From: an uncultured Clostridia bacterium
Lineage (GTDB): Bacteria > Bacillota > Clostridia > TANB77 > CAG-508
Length of the DNA stretch: 64,000 bases
Assembly: GCA_947632605.1 (NCBI GenBank)
Contig: CANRPX010000002.1
Location: forward strand, 117,816 to 181,815
Direction of reading: 5' to 3'
The notes under the pieces were generated by a model. The model saw nothing but the letters and a program-made list of their open reading frames with translations, was not told where the DNA came from and made no database searches. The first letter of the stretch is position 1, and the number at the start of each line of letters is the position of its first letter. Positions 44,460-54,609 of the stretch are shown piece after piece. A program made the position numbers and the translations under genes.

Positions 44460-45470
44460 ATGAGCGAAATTGAGAATGAAAAAAAAGAACAACAAAATGA
44501 AAATAAACAAAAAGTTAATACAGAAACAACAAAAGTAAAAATTGGAACTTTAGGAAATTTTGTATTAGTAGCATTTATAATATTAATTATTGGAACAGGT
44601 GCTTTAACATATTACTTAATACATACAGCAAAAAATGATTATGATAAACAATATAATGATTTAGTATCAAATCTACCTCAAAACGAAACTGCAAATGAAG
44701 TAGATACAGTTGCAAATATTTTAGATTCTGCAATTACACAAGTAACAAATCAAACCACAAATACAACAATTACAGATGATTCAGAAAAAAAATTAATGAA
44801 TGAATCATTAGTGGTTTTATATAATGGTTTGATATTAGATACTAGCAAGATGGACGAAGTCACTCTTCAATATATAGATAGTACAGCTGTAGAAAGTGAT
44901 AAATATGTTATAACATATTATTCTTATGAAAATTATAGTAAAAAAGAATCAAGTTTAGGAATACTTTCATCACAAGTATATGATGGATTAGCAAAAATTG
45001 ATGGAGTAGGAAAAATTGCAATATCAGAAGATTATGATGCAATACCAAGAGAAATAAAAGTAGTAAACACTATACCAACAATAGTTTCAGATAATAATTC
45101 AGAAATAAAAGATTTTGATAGAAACAAAACATTAATAGTTGATTTAGATGGAAATGGAATTGAAGAATATATTTTAATATTAGCAAACAGAACAACAGGA
45201 TTTTCTAAAATAATGGCAATTGATTCACAAGGAAAAAAGATAGCAGATTTAGCCTCAATTGAGAAAAGTAAATGGGGAAAAGATGCTAATGCAGAATATT
45301 ATTTAAGTATAAGTAATGTAGAAGTATTAGATGTAGATAATGATGGAATAATGGAAATTATATTAGAAATTCCTCATGCAACAGGAAATCCTACAATAAG
45401 TTTACTAAAATATAATAATGGAGTTATGCAAGGAAAAACAGATATTAAATGTTCTTTACTAGCTGAATAA
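44460..45470 (+). CDS. Single-span membrane protein with FG-GAP/VCBS-like repeats
   Basis: 336 aa. A hydrophilic Lys/Glu/Asn-rich cytoplasmic head (about 1-32), a membrane helix (about 33-53) and an extracellular part. Near the C-terminus are two acidic loops, VDLDGNGIEEYILIL and LDVDNDGIMEIILEI, each a DxDxDG-type calcium-site motif as in FG-GAP/VCBS beta-propeller blades. Two blades alone cannot make a full propeller, so this may be a small repeat domain. The middle part (about 95-215) is unassigned. It lies 67 bp after the ART-like gene and 4 bp before the glycosyltransferase. The function is unknown. Confidence 0.65.
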   Translation: MSEIENEKKEQQNENKQKVNTETTKVKIGTLGNFVLVAFIILIIGTGALTYYLIHTAKNDYDKQYNDLVSNLPQNETANEVDTVANILDSAITQVTNQTTNTTITDDSEKKLMNESLVVLYNGLILDTSKMDEVTLQYIDSTAVESDKYVITYYSYENYSKKESSLGILSSQVYDGLAKIDGVGKIAISEDYDAIPREIKVVNTIPTIVSDNNSEIKDFDRNKTLIVDLDGNGIEEYILILANRTTGFSKIMAIDSQGKKIADLASIEKSKWGKDANAEYYLSISNVEVLDVDNDGIMEIILEIPHATGNPTISLLKYNNGVMQGKTDIKCSLLAE

Positions 45471-45474
45471 TAAT

Positions 45475-46899
45475 ATGGAAAAAAGAAAAATTTTAAAAGA
45501 AAAAATTTTATATGTAATAGCAACAATTTTATTTGTATTACCTTCTTATATATATTTGTTAAGAAAAAAAACATTTACCTTTTTTGATAAAGAAAGATAT
45601 TTTTTACATAATAATACAAATTTTTATATACAGCAAATTATCTTTTTGCTAGTAATGGCATTTATTACTTTTGCTTATATAAATTTAATAAAAAACCATA
45701 AAAAAAATTTGAAAGGCATAAAAAGAATATTAATTTTTGTACTTTTTATTAGCTTAATTTTTATTTTTGTTACACCTTTTCTTTCATCAGATATTTATTA
45801 TTATTTGGGAACAGGAAGATTAACAGAAAAGTACAATCAAAATCCATACTATATATCAATAAAAAAATTTGTAGATGAAAACAAAATAGATCTAAGTAAA
45901 GATTCTATGCTTCAAGAAGGATATAATAATTGTTGGTCTAATACTACTGTAGTATATGGTCCAATTTGGACTATTGCATGTATGCTTATCTCTAAAATAT
46001 CATTTGGAAATGCAGATATTGGACTAATGTCATTTAAAATTATGAATGTATTTTTAAATGTTATTAATTGTTATTTAGTTTATAAAATTTCTAGAAGAGA
46101 AAAATATGCTGTAATATATGGACTAAATCCACTTATACTAATAAATGGTATAGCCAGTATGCATAATGATTTATTTATGATATTTTTAGTTCTATTGTCT
46201 ATATATATGATTGTTCGCAAAAAAAATATAATTTTTTCACTAATCTTTTTGTCTTTAGCAGTAAATGTAAAATTTGTGATGATATTATTATTACCATTTA
46301 TAGTTTTATATTATTTACGAAAAGAAAGTATTAGTAGAAGAATTTTAAAATGTATTTTATATGGAATAGGCTTTTTTATTATAACAATTTTACCATATTT
46401 AATATATATGAAAGACTTTTCTATATTTACATGTATGCTTGTTCAAAGAACAAGATTTGCAAACGGAATTTACGCTATAATGTTTCTTTGTAATCGTGAT
46501 TTAGCTAATATATTAAAAAATGTGGCACTAGGAATTTTTGTTATTATTTATTTTATAGTATGCTTAAAAATATTGCTTTCTAAAAAAATAGTATTAAAAG
46601 ATTTAATGAATAAATTCTTTTATATTATAATAAGCTTTACTTTCTTATTATTAACTAATTTTCAGCCATGGTACATAATTTGGTTATCATCTTTTTTTAT
46701 GTTACTTAGTGCAAAAAATATAAGAATTTATCTTAATATTCAAAAAACATTTTCAATTACTTATCCATGTATACTTTTAAATTCGAATATATATGTTGGA
46801 TTAACACTTTATATATTTACATTATTTGTACTAGCTGATATATACGTAAGAATGTTAAAAGAAATCAAAAATAAGAAAAACAAATTAAAGCTTTGTTAA
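45475..46899 (+). CDS. GT-C-type membrane glycosyltransferase (mannosyltransferase-like)
   Basis: 474 aa with about 11-12 hydrophobic helices. The first extracellular loop carries SSDIYYYLGTGRLTEKYNQNPY, and VYGPIW and GLNPLILINGIASMHNDL follow. This D-x-YYY, YGP and NP...HND pattern is typical of polyprenyl-phosphate-sugar-dependent GT-C enzymes such as the MptB-like or DUF2029 (GT87) group. The likely role is to add a hexose to a lipid-linked envelope glycan on the outer face; the sugar cannot be told from the sequence. It starts 4 bp after the previous gene and ends the operon. No clear hairpin terminator follows. Confidence 0.72.
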   Translation: MEKRKILKEKILYVIATILFVLPSYIYLLRKKTFTFFDKERYFLHNNTNFYIQQIIFLLVMAFITFAYINLIKNHKKNLKGIKRILIFVLFISLIFIFVTPFLSSDIYYYLGTGRLTEKYNQNPYYISIKKFVDENKIDLSKDSMLQEGYNNCWSNTTVVYGPIWTIACMLISKISFGNADIGLMSFKIMNVFLNVINCYLVYKISRREKYAVIYGLNPLILINGIASMHNDLFMIFLVLLSIYMIVRKKNIIFSLIFLSLAVNVKFVMILLLPFIVLYYLRKESISRRILKCILYGIGFFIITILPYLIYMKDFSIFTCMLVQRTRFANGIYAIMFLCNRDLANILKNVALGIFVIIYFIVCLKILLSKKIVLKDLMNKFFYIIISFTFLLLTNFQPWYIIWLSSFFMLLSAKNIRIYLNIQKTFSITYPCILLNSNIYVGLTLYIFTLFVLADIYVRMLKEIKNKKNKLKLC

Positions 46900-46932
46900 A
46901 AATAATATTTGTAAAATTTTAAAAAAAATATG

Positions 46933-46961
46933 TTGACAAACCTATAGCTCCGTAGTATAAT
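46933..46961 (+). promoter_or_regulatory. Consensus promoter of the S10 ribosomal cluster
   Basis: TTGACA (46933-46938) and TATAAT (46956-46961) are both perfect, with 17 bp spacing. The start site would be near 46968, giving a leader of about 265 nt before rpsJ. Confidence 0.88.
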
Positions 46962-46967
46962 ATTTAA

Positions 46968-47231
46968 GCGTAAGATTAAGCGATGATGCAGAATGTGGCT
47001 ACACATATATTTAAAATGTATGATGGAGGGAACTTCTGCGGAGTATGTCTTGGCTTAGACCGGGCGATAAGTTTGATAAATGTACATACTTATCCAAGAC
47101 AAATTTTATGTTTCAATTTAATTTTTGAATACTAAAGAAGGCTTGGATTTTAAAATGGGGTTATAAGAAACACCAGGGTACGTTAATAACTTGCCGTTAG
47201 CCATAATATTAATTTAAGGAGGGAAAAATAA
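46968..47231 (+). promoter_or_regulatory. Structured leader upstream of rpsJ
   Basis: This is the longest gene-free stretch in the window. GCAGAA (46988-46993) can pair with TTCTGC (47034-47039). GTCTTGG (47047-47053) pairs with CCAAGAC (47094-47100), enclosing a second stem of GATAAGT with ACTTATC. Further down are GC-richer words unusual for this AT-rich genome (CACCAGGG, CTTGCCGTTAGCC). No open reading frame with a good start lies in it. Its length and the nested pairing suggest an autoregulatory ribosomal-protein leader, as known for many S10 operons. The binding protein cannot be told from the sequence. Confidence 0.55.
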
Positions 47232-47561
47232 ATGGCAACATCAAACACAAAAATAGGAAGCGACAAAATTAGAATAAGATTAAAAGCTTATGACTTTGTT
47301 ATTTTAGATCAGTCTGCTGAAAAAATAGTAGATACTGCTAAAAGAACAGGAGCTAAAGTTTCAGGTCCTATTCCACTTCCAACAGAAAAAGAAATTGTAA
47401 CAATTTTACGTTCTCCACATAAAGATAAAGATTCAAGAGAACAATTTGAAATGAGAACACATAAAAGAGTTATTGATATTCTTTATCCAACACAAAAAAC
47501 AGTTGATAGCTTAATGAAATTAGAGTTACCAGCAGGTGTTGATATAGAAATTAAATTATAG
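47232..47561 (+). CDS. rpsJ: 30S ribosomal protein S10
   Basis: 109 aa, slightly longer than the usual 102 because of an N-terminal ATSNTKI extension. [10 protein letters not shown], the [10 protein letters not shown] loop and [10 protein letters not shown] identify S10 (also NusE, which joins antitermination complexes). It is first of the cluster, with AAGGAGGG in front of the ATG. Confidence 0.97.
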   Translation: MATSNTKIGSDKIRIRLKAYDFVILDQSAEKIVDTAKRTGAKVSGPIPLPTEKEIVTILRSPHKDKDSREQFEMRTHKRVIDILYPTQKTVDSLMKLELPAGVDIEIKL

Positions 47562-47613
47562 TTTAAAATTTAAAAGGGTAAATTAGGCCATGCTGATTTA
47601 TCAGCCAATAGTT

Positions 47614-47652
47614 AAGACAGCTCTTTAAAATGAAATAAATTAGAGATGTCTT
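47614..47652 (+). promoter_or_regulatory. Hairpin in the rpsJ-rplC spacer
   Basis: AAGAC-AG-CTCT pairs with AGAG-AT-GTCTT, giving a 9-bp stem with one internal loop. A smaller GCTGA/TCAGC hairpin precedes it at 47592-47605. The 121-bp spacer is long for this cluster, so an RNA control or processing site is possible. Confidence 0.4.
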
Positions 47653-47682
47653 ATGCGGTAAAACGTATAGGAGGAAAGAAAG

Positions 47683-48321
47683 ATGAAAACTTTAATAGGA
47701 AAAAAAGTTGGAATGACACAAATATTTAATGAAAAAGGTGCAGTCGTTCCAGTAACAGTTATAGAAGCTGGACCATGTTCAGTTGTTCAAATTAAAACTG
47801 TTGAAACAGACGGATATGATGCTGTTCAATTAGGTTATGGAGAAGTTAAAGAAAATAAACTTAACAAACCAGAAAAAGGACACTTTAAAAAAGCAAATGT
47901 TAAAAATGCAAAACATTTAAGAGAATTTAGAGCTTGTCCAGAATGTTTATCTACAGTTAAAGTAGGAGACGAAATAAGAGTTGATACTTTTGCAGTAGGA
48001 GATAAAGTTGATATTCAAGGTATCACAAAAGGAAAAGGTTTCCAAGGTGTTATAAAACGTCATGGACAATCTAGAGGACCAATGGGACATGGTTCTATGT
48101 ATCATAGAAGACCAGGTTCTATGGGACCAACATCTACTCCAGGTAGAGTATTTAAAGGTAAAAAATTACCAGGACACATGGGTGTAGATAAAGTTACAGT
48201 ACAAAATTTAGAAATTGTAAAAGTAGACTTAGATAAAAATGCTATTTTAATAAAAGGTTCTGTACCTGGAAATAAAGGTAGCATATTAAAAATTAAAAAT
48301 TCAGTAAAAACATCTAAATAG
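47683..48321 (+). CDS. rplC: 50S ribosomal protein L3
   Basis: 212 aa, standard size. [12 protein letters not shown] opens the protein, and the central extension [20 protein letters not shown] reaches toward the peptidyl-transferase centre. It is an early 50S assembly protein. GGAGG lies before the ATG, and rplD follows after 18 bp. Confidence 0.98.
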   Translation: MKTLIGKKVGMTQIFNEKGAVVPVTVIEAGPCSVVQIKTVETDGYDAVQLGYGEVKENKLNKPEKGHFKKANVKNAKHLREFRACPECLSTVKVGDEIRVDTFAVGDKVDIQGITKGKGFQGVIKRHGQSRGPMGHGSMYHRRPGSMGPTSTPGRVFKGKKLPGHMGVDKVTVQNLEIVKVDLDKNAILIKGSVPGNKGSILKIKNSVKTSK

Positions 48322-48339
48322 AGGAAGGAGGAAGATTAA

Positions 48340-48963
48340 ATGCCAAGTATAGATGTATATAATGTAGAAGGTAAAAAAGTTAGCAAAGTAGATTTAAAAG
48401 AAGAAATCTTTGGTATAGATCCAAACGAAGCTATTGTTCACAGTGTATTAGTTAATTATTTAGCAAATCAAAGACAAGGTACACAAAGTACAAAAACAAG
48501 AGCTGAAGTTAGAGGTGGTGGAAGAAAACCTTGGAGACAAAAAGAAACAGGTAGAGCAAGACAAGGTTCTATCAGAGCAACACAATGGATTAAAGGTGGT
48601 ATTGCTTTAGGACCAAAACCAAGAAGCTACAAATATAGAGTAAATAAAAAAGAAAAGCAATTAGCAATAAAATCATTATTAAGTTCTAAAGTTTTAGAAA
48701 ATGATTTAGTAGTTGTTGATAAATTTGATTTCAAAGAAATCAAAACAAAACAAATGGTAAATGCTATGAAAAATTTAAAAGTTGAAGATAAAGCTTTTAT
48801 AGTATTACCAGCAAGTAATGAAACAGTTCAAAAATCAGCTAGAAATATAGAAAACGTTAAAACAGGTTCTGTAAATACAATAAATGTTTATGATTTATTA
48901 AATTATAAGAAATTAGTTTTAACAGTAGATACAATTAAAAAATTAGAGGAGGTGTACGCATAA
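48340..48963 (+). CDS. rplD: 50S ribosomal protein L4
   Basis: 207 aa. The internal loop [20 protein letters not shown] is the arm that lines the exit tunnel, where macrolide-resistance changes occur in other species. L4 is also the classic autoregulator of S10 operons in E. coli; whether it acts on the long leader here is untested. The ribosome-binding site of rplW lies inside its 3' end. Confidence 0.98.
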   Translation: MPSIDVYNVEGKKVSKVDLKEEIFGIDPNEAIVHSVLVNYLANQRQGTQSTKTRAEVRGGGRKPWRQKETGRARQGSIRATQWIKGGIALGPKPRSYKYRVNKKEKQLAIKSLLSSKVLENDLVVVDKFDFKEIKTKQMVNAMKNLKVEDKAFIVLPASNETVQKSARNIENVKTGSVNTINVYDLLNYKKLVLTVDTIKKLEEVYA

Positions 48964-48964
48964 G

Positions 48965-49312
48965 ATGGTAGCAGAAGATATTATATTAGCTCCAGTAGTT
49001 ACTGAGAAAAGTACTGCTGATATGCAAGAAGGAAAATACACTTTCAGAGTTGCAAAAAAAGCAACTAAAATTCAAATAAGAAATGCTGTTGAAAAATTAT
49101 TTGAAGTTAAAGTATTAAAAGTTAATACTATGACAGTACAAGGAAAAGAAAAAAGAGTAGGAGTACATCAAGGAAAAACTCCAGACTGGAAAAAAGCAAT
49201 TGTTTTCATCGATACAAATGTTTCTGATATGAAATATTTAGGAAAAGGTGGAAAAGAAGTTAAAGTTTCTAAAAAATATAAAGATTCAATTGATGAATTT
49301 GTAGGAGCTTAA
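48965..49312 (+). CDS. rplW: 50S ribosomal protein L23
   Basis: 115 aa. [10 protein letters not shown] and [19 protein letters not shown] are the family hallmarks. It sits at the tunnel exit and docks trigger factor and SRP. The GAGGAGGTG site lies within the end of rplD, and only 1 bp separates the two genes, so they are translationally coupled. A small CGGG/CCCG hairpin follows. Confidence 0.97.
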   Translation: MVAEDIILAPVVTEKSTADMQEGKYTFRVAKKATKIQIRNAVEKLFEVKVLKVNTMTVQGKEKRVGVHQGKTPDWKKAIVFIDTNVSDMKYLGKGGKEVKVSKKYKDSIDEFVGA

Positions 49313-49371
49313 AATAAAATAAATTATCGGGAAATAACCCGGAAAATAAATTATAAAGGAGAGAAATAAAA

Positions 49372-50199
49372 ATGGGAATTAAACATTATAAACCATATAC
49401 ACCATCTAGAAGAAATATGACTACTTCAAATTATGAAGAAATCACTAAAAAAACTCCAGAAAAATCTCTACTTACTGCAAAAAAGAAAAATGCTGGTAGA
49501 AATTCTTATGGAAGAATAACAGTTAGACATCAAGGTGGTGGAAACAGACAAAAATATAGAGTAATTGATTTTAAAAGATTAAAAGATGATATGGAAGCAG
49601 AAGTTATTGGTATCGAATATGATCCAAACAGAAGCGCAAATATAGCTTTAATCGAATATACAGATGGAACAAAAAGTTACATCTTAGCACCTCTTGGATT
49701 AACAGATGGAGATAAAGTAGTTTCTGGAGAAAATGTAGATATTAAACCAGGAAATGCAATGCCAATATCTAATATTCCAGTAGGTACATTAATTCATAAT
49801 ATAGAATTAAATCCAGGTCAAGGTGGAAAATTAGTAAGATCAGCAGGACAAGAAGCACAATTAATGGCTAAAGAAGGAGCTTATGCTCATGTTAGACTTC
49901 CATCAGGAGAAATGAGATTAATTTCTATAAGATGTAGAGCTACAATTGGAACAATTGGAAATAGCGATCATGAAAATATTAAATTAGGTAAAGCTGGTAG
50001 AAAAAGACACATGGGAATTAGACCAACAGTTAGAGGTTCTGTTATGAATCCTAATGATCACCCTCATGGTGGTGGTGAAGGTAGAGCTCCTGTTGGACAC
50101 AGCGGACCTATGACACCTTGGGGTAAACCAGCACTTGGATACAAAACAAGAAATAAGAAGAATGTATCTAATAAGTTTATTGTTAAGAGAAGAAAATAG
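49372..50199 (+). CDS. rplB: 50S ribosomal protein L2
   Basis: 275 aa. [12 protein letters not shown] opens the protein, [17 protein letters not shown] follows, and the C-terminal [14 protein letters not shown] loop carries the conserved histidine near the peptidyl-transferase centre. It is needed for subunit joining. It is a full-length, ordinary member with AAAGGAG before the ATG. Confidence 0.98.
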   Translation: MGIKHYKPYTPSRRNMTTSNYEEITKKTPEKSLLTAKKKNAGRNSYGRITVRHQGGGNRQKYRVIDFKRLKDDMEAEVIGIEYDPNRSANIALIEYTDGTKSYILAPLGLTDGDKVVSGENVDIKPGNAMPISNIPVGTLIHNIELNPGQGGKLVRSAGQEAQLMAKEGAYAHVRLPSGEMRLISIRCRATIGTIGNSDHENIKLGKAGRKRHMGIRPTVRGSVMNPNDHPHGGGEGRAPVGHSGPMTPWGKPALGYKTRNKKNVSNKFIVKRRK

Positions 50200-50218
50200 T
50201 TTTTGAAAGGAGAAAAAA

Positions 50219-50500
50219 ATGTCAAGATCAAGTAAAAAAGTACCTTATGTAGCTCCAGAACTTATCAAAAGAATAGAAGCTATGAACGAAACAGGTAAAA
50301 AAGAAGTTTTAAAAACATGGTCAAGAGCATCTACAATATATCCTCAAATGGTAGGTCATACAATAGCTGTTCATGATGGTAGAAAACATGTTCCTGTATA
50401 TATATCAGAAGAAATGATAGGACATAAATTAGGAGAATTTGCTCCAACAAGAACATTTAAAGGTCATGCAGGAGATAAAACAACAACAGCAAAAAAATAA
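50219..50500 (+). CDS. rpsS: 30S ribosomal protein S19
   Basis: 93 aa. [32 protein letters not shown] and [12 protein letters not shown] are diagnostic. It lies in the head of the 30S subunit beside S13. GAAAGGAG precedes the ATG. Confidence 0.98.
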   Translation: MSRSSKKVPYVAPELIKRIEAMNETGKKEVLKTWSRASTIYPQMVGHTIAVHDGRKHVPVYISEEMIGHKLGEFAPTRTFKGHAGDKTTTAKK

Positions 50501-50562
50501 AATCTAATTAAAACAAATAAATAGAAAGCTTCATTTGAAGCAAGGAATAGGAGGAAATAATA

Positions 50563-50919
50563 GTGGAAGAGAAAACTCAAGAGCTAGAAGCAAGAGCAAC
50601 TCTTAGTTATGCTAGAATATCAAGCCGTAAAGTTAAAATAGTAGCAGACTTAATAAGAGGAAAAAAAGTAGAAGAAGCTCAAAATATAGTAAAATATGCA
50701 CCAAAAGCATCAGCTGAGATAATAGAGAAATTATTAAATTCAGCTATTGCTAATGCAGAAAATAATCATTTTATGAATAGAGCTAATCTTTATGTTGCTG
50801 AAATTTATGCAAACCAAGGTCCAACTTTAAAAAGAATAAGACCAGCTGCTAAAGGTTCAGCAGTAAGAATAAGAAAAAGAACAAGTCATATAACAATAGT
50901 TTTAAGAGAGAGTAAATAA
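50563..50919 (+). CDS. rplV: 50S ribosomal protein L22
   Basis: 118 aa from a GTG start served by [27 protein letters not shown] and the tunnel hairpin [15 protein letters not shown] are typical. The N-terminus (EEKTQELE) is a short extension. A small GCTTC/GAAGC hairpin lies just upstream (50528-50541). Confidence 0.97.
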   Translation: MEEKTQELEARATLSYARISSRKVKIVADLIRGKKVEEAQNIVKYAPKASAEIIEKLLNSAIANAENNHFMNRANLYVAEIYANQGPTLKRIRPAAKGSAVRIRKRTSHITIVLRESK

Positions 50920-50939
50920 GAGAAAGGAGGATATTTACG

Positions 50940-51599
50940 ATGGGACAAAAGGTTCATCCAAATGGTATTAGAGTAGGTGTTATTAGAGATTGGAATTCTA
51001 AATGGTATGCAAATTCTAAAAACTTTAGTGATTATCTAGTTGAAGACCATAAAATTCGTGAATATGTAAAAAAGAAGCTATTTATTAGTGGAATTTCAAA
51101 AATAGAAATCGAAAGAACTGCTAAATTCGTAAAAGTTAATGTTTATACAGCTAAACCAGGTTTAGTTATCGGAAAAGGCGGAAATCTTTCAGAAGCATTA
51201 AAAACAGAACTTGAAAAAATGATTAACAAAGAAGTTAATTTAAATATTGTTGAGGTAAAAAATGTTGACATAGATGCTCAATTAGTTGCTGAAGGTATAG
51301 CTAACCAACTAGAAAGAAGAATTTCTTTCAGAAGAGCAATGAAACAATCTATGCAAAAAGCACTTAAAGCAGGTGCTTTAGGAATAAAAACAGCTGTATC
51401 TGGTAGATTAGGTGGAGCTGATATGGCAAGAACTGAATTTTATAAAGAAGGTACAATACCACTTCAAACTTTAAGAGCTGATATAGATTATGGATTCTAT
51501 GAAGCAGATACTACTTATGGAAAAATAGGTGTAAAAGTTTGGATTTATAAAGGTGAAGTTCTTCCAGAAAAAAAAGAAGCAAAAGGAGGTAACGACTAA
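50940..51599 (+). CDS. rpsC: 30S ribosomal protein S3
   Basis: 219 aa. [17 protein letters not shown] at the start, KH-domain loop GLVIGKGGN, and C-terminal GAKGIKVx-type segment in the form [20 protein letters not shown]. It helps form the mRNA entry channel. Its stop overlaps the rplP start by one base (TAATG). Confidence 0.98.
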   Translation: MGQKVHPNGIRVGVIRDWNSKWYANSKNFSDYLVEDHKIREYVKKKLFISGISKIEIERTAKFVKVNVYTAKPGLVIGKGGNLSEALKTELEKMINKEVNLNIVEVKNVDIDAQLVAEGIANQLERRISFRRAMKQSMQKALKAGALGIKTAVSGRLGGADMARTEFYKEGTIPLQTLRADIDYGFYEADTTYGKIGVKVWIYKGEVLPEKKEAKGGND

Positions 51600-52030
51600 T
51601 GCCATTAATGCCAAAAAGAACAAAGCATAGAAAAATGCAAAAAGGTAGAAATAGAGGAAAAGCAACAAGAGGAAATGTAGTTAATGAAGGAGAATACGGA
51701 TTACAAGCTACAACAGCAGGTTGGATTAAATCAAACCAAATAGAGGCTGCCAGAGTTGCAATGACTCGTTATATTAAAAGAGGTGGTAGAGTTTGGATTA
51801 AAATATTCCCAGACAAACCAGTAACAAAGAAACCAGCTGAAACTCGTATGGGTAAAGGTAAAGGAGCTCCTGAATATTGGGTAGCTGTTGTAAAACCAGG
51901 AAGAGTTATGTTTGAAATAGCAGGTGTTACAGAGGATATTGCTAGAGAAGCTTTAAGACTAGCAGCTCAAAAATTACCTGTTCAAGCTAAATTTGTTAAA
52001 AGAGAAAATGAAGTAGGCGGTGATGTATAG
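51599..52030 (+). CDS. rplP: 50S ribosomal protein L16
   Basis: 143 aa. It begins [18 protein letters not shown] and contains [38 protein letters not shown] and FEIAGV. It contacts the A-site tRNA elbow. The start overlaps the rpsC stop, and rpmC begins on the base after its stop. Confidence 0.98.
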   Translation: MPLMPKRTKHRKMQKGRNRGKATRGNVVNEGEYGLQATTAGWIKSNQIEAARVAMTRYIKRGGRVWIKIFPDKPVTKKPAETRMGKGKGAPEYWVAVVKPGRVMFEIAGVTEDIAREALRLAAQKLPVQAKFVKRENEVGGDV

Positions 52031-52231
52031 ATGAAGAATAATAAATTAAAAGATATGTCTTCACCTGAACTAGAAAAAGAACTAAGCGAATTAAAATCTG
52101 AATTATTCAAATTAAGATTTAGCTTAGCTACAAATGGATTAGACAATCCATTAAAAGTAAAAGAAGTTAGAAAAGACATAGCTAGAATAAAAACAATATT
52201 AAGACAAAGAGAATTACAAAATAATCAATAA
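52031..52231 (+). CDS. rpmC: 50S ribosomal protein L29
   Basis: 66 aa. Two-helix protein with [38 protein letters not shown] and LRQRE. It lies at the tunnel exit next to L23. It immediately follows rplP with no spacer. Confidence 0.97.
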   Translation: MKNNKLKDMSSPELEKELSELKSELFKLRFSLATNGLDNPLKVKEVRKDIARIKTILRQRELQNNQ

Positions 52232-52257
52232 TAAAATAAAGAAAGGAGAAAATCCTA

Positions 52258-52521
52258 ATGGAGGAAAGAAATCTTCGTAAAACAATGATAGGTACAGTTG
52301 TTTCAGATAAAATGGACAAAACTGTTGTAGTTGCAGTAGAAACAAGTGTTGCTCATCCAATTTATAACAAAACAGTTAAAAGAACTTATAAATTAAAAGC
52401 ACATGATGAAGAAAATGCTTGTCAAACTGGAGATAGAGTAAAAGTTATGGAAACTAGACCTTTATCTAAAGATAAAAGATATAGAGTAGTTGAAATTGTT
52501 GAGAAAGCAGTTAAAAAATAA
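52258..52521 (+). CDS. rpsQ: 30S ribosomal protein S17
   Basis: 87 aa. [48 protein letters not shown] and [14 protein letters not shown] identify it. It binds 16S rRNA early in assembly. It is the last gene of the S10-type part, with AAAGGAG before the ATG. Confidence 0.98.
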   Translation: MEERNLRKTMIGTVVSDKMDKTVVVAVETSVAHPIYNKTVKRTYKLKAHDEENACQTGDRVKVMETRPLSKDKRYRVVEIVEKAVKK

Positions 52522-52588
52522 AATTTCTTAAAAATTCAATATTTAATTTAATTAATATTGAGAGATAAAAAAATAAGGAGGAACTAAA

Positions 52589-52957
52589 ATGGTACAGCAA
52601 CAAACTAAATTAAAAGTAGCTGATAACACTGGTGCAAAAGAAATTATGTGTATCAGATGTTTAGGCGGATCACATAGAAAATATGCTGAAGTTGGAGATA
52701 TAATAGTGGCTTCTGTTAAAACTGCTACACCAGGTGGCGTTGTTAAAAAAGGTGAAGTTGTAAAAGCTGTTGTAGTTAGAACTAAAAAAGGTATAAGAAG
52801 AGCAGATGGTTCTTATTTAAAATTTGATGAAAATGCAGCAGTTATAATTCGTGATGACAAAACACCAAAAGGAACTCGTATATTTGGACCAGTAGCAAGA
52901 GAATTAAGAGATGGTGATTATATGAAAATCATATCTTTAGCTCCAGAAGTTTTATAA
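52589..52957 (+). CDS. rplN: 50S ribosomal protein L14
   Basis: 122 aa, the standard length. [35 protein letters not shown] and [14 protein letters not shown] are hallmark segments. It forms part of intersubunit bridge B8. It opens the spc-type part, with AAGGAGG before the ATG. Confidence 0.98.
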   Translation: MVQQQTKLKVADNTGAKEIMCIRCLGGSHRKYAEVGDIIVASVKTATPGGVVKKGEVVKAVVVRTKKGIRRADGSYLKFDENAAVIIRDDKTPKGTRIFGPVARELRDGDYMKIISLAPEVL

Positions 52958-52993
52958 AAAAAATAAACTTTAAAATTAAAAGAGGTGAATAGA

Positions 52994-53302
52994 TTGAAAA
53001 TAAGAAAAGGTGATACTGTAAAAATTTTATCAGGAAATGATAAAGGAAAAACAGGTGAAGTTTTAACTGTAATGCCAAAAGAAAACAAAATAGTTGTTAA
53101 AGGCGTTAATGTAAGAAAAAAACATATCAAACCAAGAAAACAAGGTGAAGAAGGTGGTATCATATCAGTAGAATGTGCTATACATAGTGCTAAAGCTAAT
53201 GTGGTATGCCCAAAATGCGGTAAAGCAACAAAAATAGGATATGTTACAGAAAAAGGTGAAAAAATTCGTGTTTGCAAAAAATGTAATGCAAAATTAAAAT
53301 AA
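52994..53302 (+). CDS. rplX: 50S ribosomal protein L24
   Basis: 102 aa from the TTG at 52994, preferred to the GTG at 52985 because GAGGTG (52982-52987) overlaps the latter and is 6 nt before the TTG, and because KIRKGDTVKILSGNDKGK is the normal opening. It has a KOW domain. The C-terminal CPKC...CKKC is a four-cysteine zinc-ribbon-like tail seen in many Firmicute L24 proteins. Confidence 0.95.
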   Translation: MKIRKGDTVKILSGNDKGKTGEVLTVMPKENKIVVKGVNVRKKHIKPRKQGEEGGIISVECAIHSAKANVVCPKCGKATKIGYVTEKGEKIRVCKKCNAKLK

Positions 53303-53331
53303 AAAAATTATGGAAGGAGGACTTGAAATAG

Positions 53332-53871
53332 ATGGAAACACTTAGAGAACAATATGAAAAAGAAGTAGTTCCAGCATTAATGAAAAAATTTAATTATACT
53401 TCAGTAATGCAAGTTCCTAAATTAGAAAAGATAGTTATAAATATAGGATTAGGCGAAACTAAAGATAATCCTAAAGCTTTAGATAATGCTATGAATGATT
53501 TAAGCATAATTACAGGTCAAAGACCAATGGTAACAAAAGCAAAAAAATCAATAGCAGCATTTAAATTAAGAGAAGGTGCAAAAATAGGATGTAAAGTTAC
53601 ATTAAGATCAGGAAAAATGTATGACTTTGCTTATAAACTATTTAATGTAGCTCTTCCTAGAGTTAGAGACTTTAGAGGAGTATCAACTAACTCATTTGAT
53701 GGTAGAGGAAATTATTCAATGGGTGTTAAAGAACAATTAATATTCCCTGAAATCGAATATGATAAAGTAGATAAATTAAGAGGTATGGATATTATATTTG
53801 TAACAACAGCTAAGACTGATGAGGAAGCTAAAGAGTTATTAACACTTTTAGGAATGCCATTTAGAGTTTAA
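53332..53871 (+). CDS. rplE: 50S ribosomal protein L5
   Basis: 179 aa. [36 protein letters not shown] and [19 protein letters not shown] are typical. It carries 5S rRNA into the large subunit with L18 and contacts the P-site tRNA. GAAGGAGG precedes the ATG. Confidence 0.98.
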   Translation: METLREQYEKEVVPALMKKFNYTSVMQVPKLEKIVINIGLGETKDNPKALDNAMNDLSIITGQRPMVTKAKKSIAAFKLREGAKIGCKVTLRSGKMYDFAYKLFNVALPRVRDFRGVSTNSFDGRGNYSMGVKEQLIFPEIEYDKVDKLRGMDIIFVTTAKTDEEAKELLTLLGMPFRV

Positions 53872-53938
53872 AAAATATGAACTAAAACATATAAAAATGT
53901 TTATTTGAAAAGTGATTTTTTAAAGAAAGGAGAAAAAA

Positions 53939-54124
53939 ATGGCTAAAAAATCATTAAAAGTAAAATGCGCTAAACAGCAAAAATTTAAAACAAGAGAATA
54001 TAATAGATGTAAATTATGTGGAAGACCACATGCATATATTAGAAAATTTGGAATATGCCGTGTTTGCTTTAGAGAATTAGCACATAAAGGAGAAATACCA
54101 GGAGTTAAGAAAGCAAGTTGGTAA
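53939..54124 (+). CDS. rpsN: 30S ribosomal protein S14, zinc-binding type
   Basis: 61 aa, the short zinc form (S14 type Z). The four cysteines occur as CKLC and CRVC, 12 residues apart. [20 protein letters not shown] and the end GVKKASW are standard. AAAGGAG precedes the ATG. Confidence 0.97.
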   Translation: MAKKSLKVKCAKQQKFKTREYNRCKLCGRPHAYIRKFGICRVCFRELAHKGEIPGVKKASW

Positions 54125-54151
54125 AATTATATTAAAAAAGGAGGGAAAATC

Positions 54152-54550
54152 GTGAATACAACTGACCCAATAGCAGATATGTTAACAAGAATAAGAAATG
54201 CAAATAGCCAAAAATTCAAAACTGTAGATGTTCCATCTTCAAAAATGAAAAAAGCTATTGCAGAAACATTACTTGAAGAAGGTTATATAAAAGATTTCGA
54301 AGAAATCGAAAGTGATGTACAAGGAATAATAAGAATATCATTAAAATATGATGAGAAAGGTAATAGAGTTATAGATGGATTAAGAAGAATCAGTAAACCT
54401 GGTTTAAGAATTTATGCATCTAAAGATGAATTACCAAAAGTATTAAACGGATTAGGAATTGCATTAATTTCTACATCTAAAGGAATAATGACAGATAAAA
54501 AAGCAAGAGAATTAGGAATAGGTGGAGAAGTTTTAGCTTATATTTGGTAG
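54152..54550 (+). CDS. rpsH: 30S ribosomal protein S8
   Basis: 132 aa from a GTG served by [22 protein letters not shown] opens the protein, and [28 protein letters not shown] and GGEVLAYIW close it. It is a central-domain 16S rRNA binder and, in E. coli, the spc-operon repressor. Confidence 0.98.
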   Translation: MNTTDPIADMLTRIRNANSQKFKTVDVPSSKMKKAIAETLLEEGYIKDFEEIESDVQGIIRISLKYDEKGNRVIDGLRRISKPGLRIYASKDELPKVLNGLGIALISTSKGIMTDKKARELGIGGEVLAYIW

Positions 54551-54609
54551 TTTAAAATTTTTCACAAAACAAATTAGTTGGAAAAAGTAAAAAAGGAGGG
54601 AAATTCAAG

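Noticed and set aside
46968..47231. A leader peptide or small gene in the rpsJ leader
   Set aside because: Frames are short and no start has a convincing ribosome-binding site. The GGAGGG at 47025-47030 is followed by no good frame and appears to be part of the RNA structure.
52985..52993. GTG at 52985 as the rplX start
   Set aside because: It overlaps its own would-be Shine-Dalgarno sequence. The TTG at 52994 has correct spacing and gives the standard L24 N-terminus.
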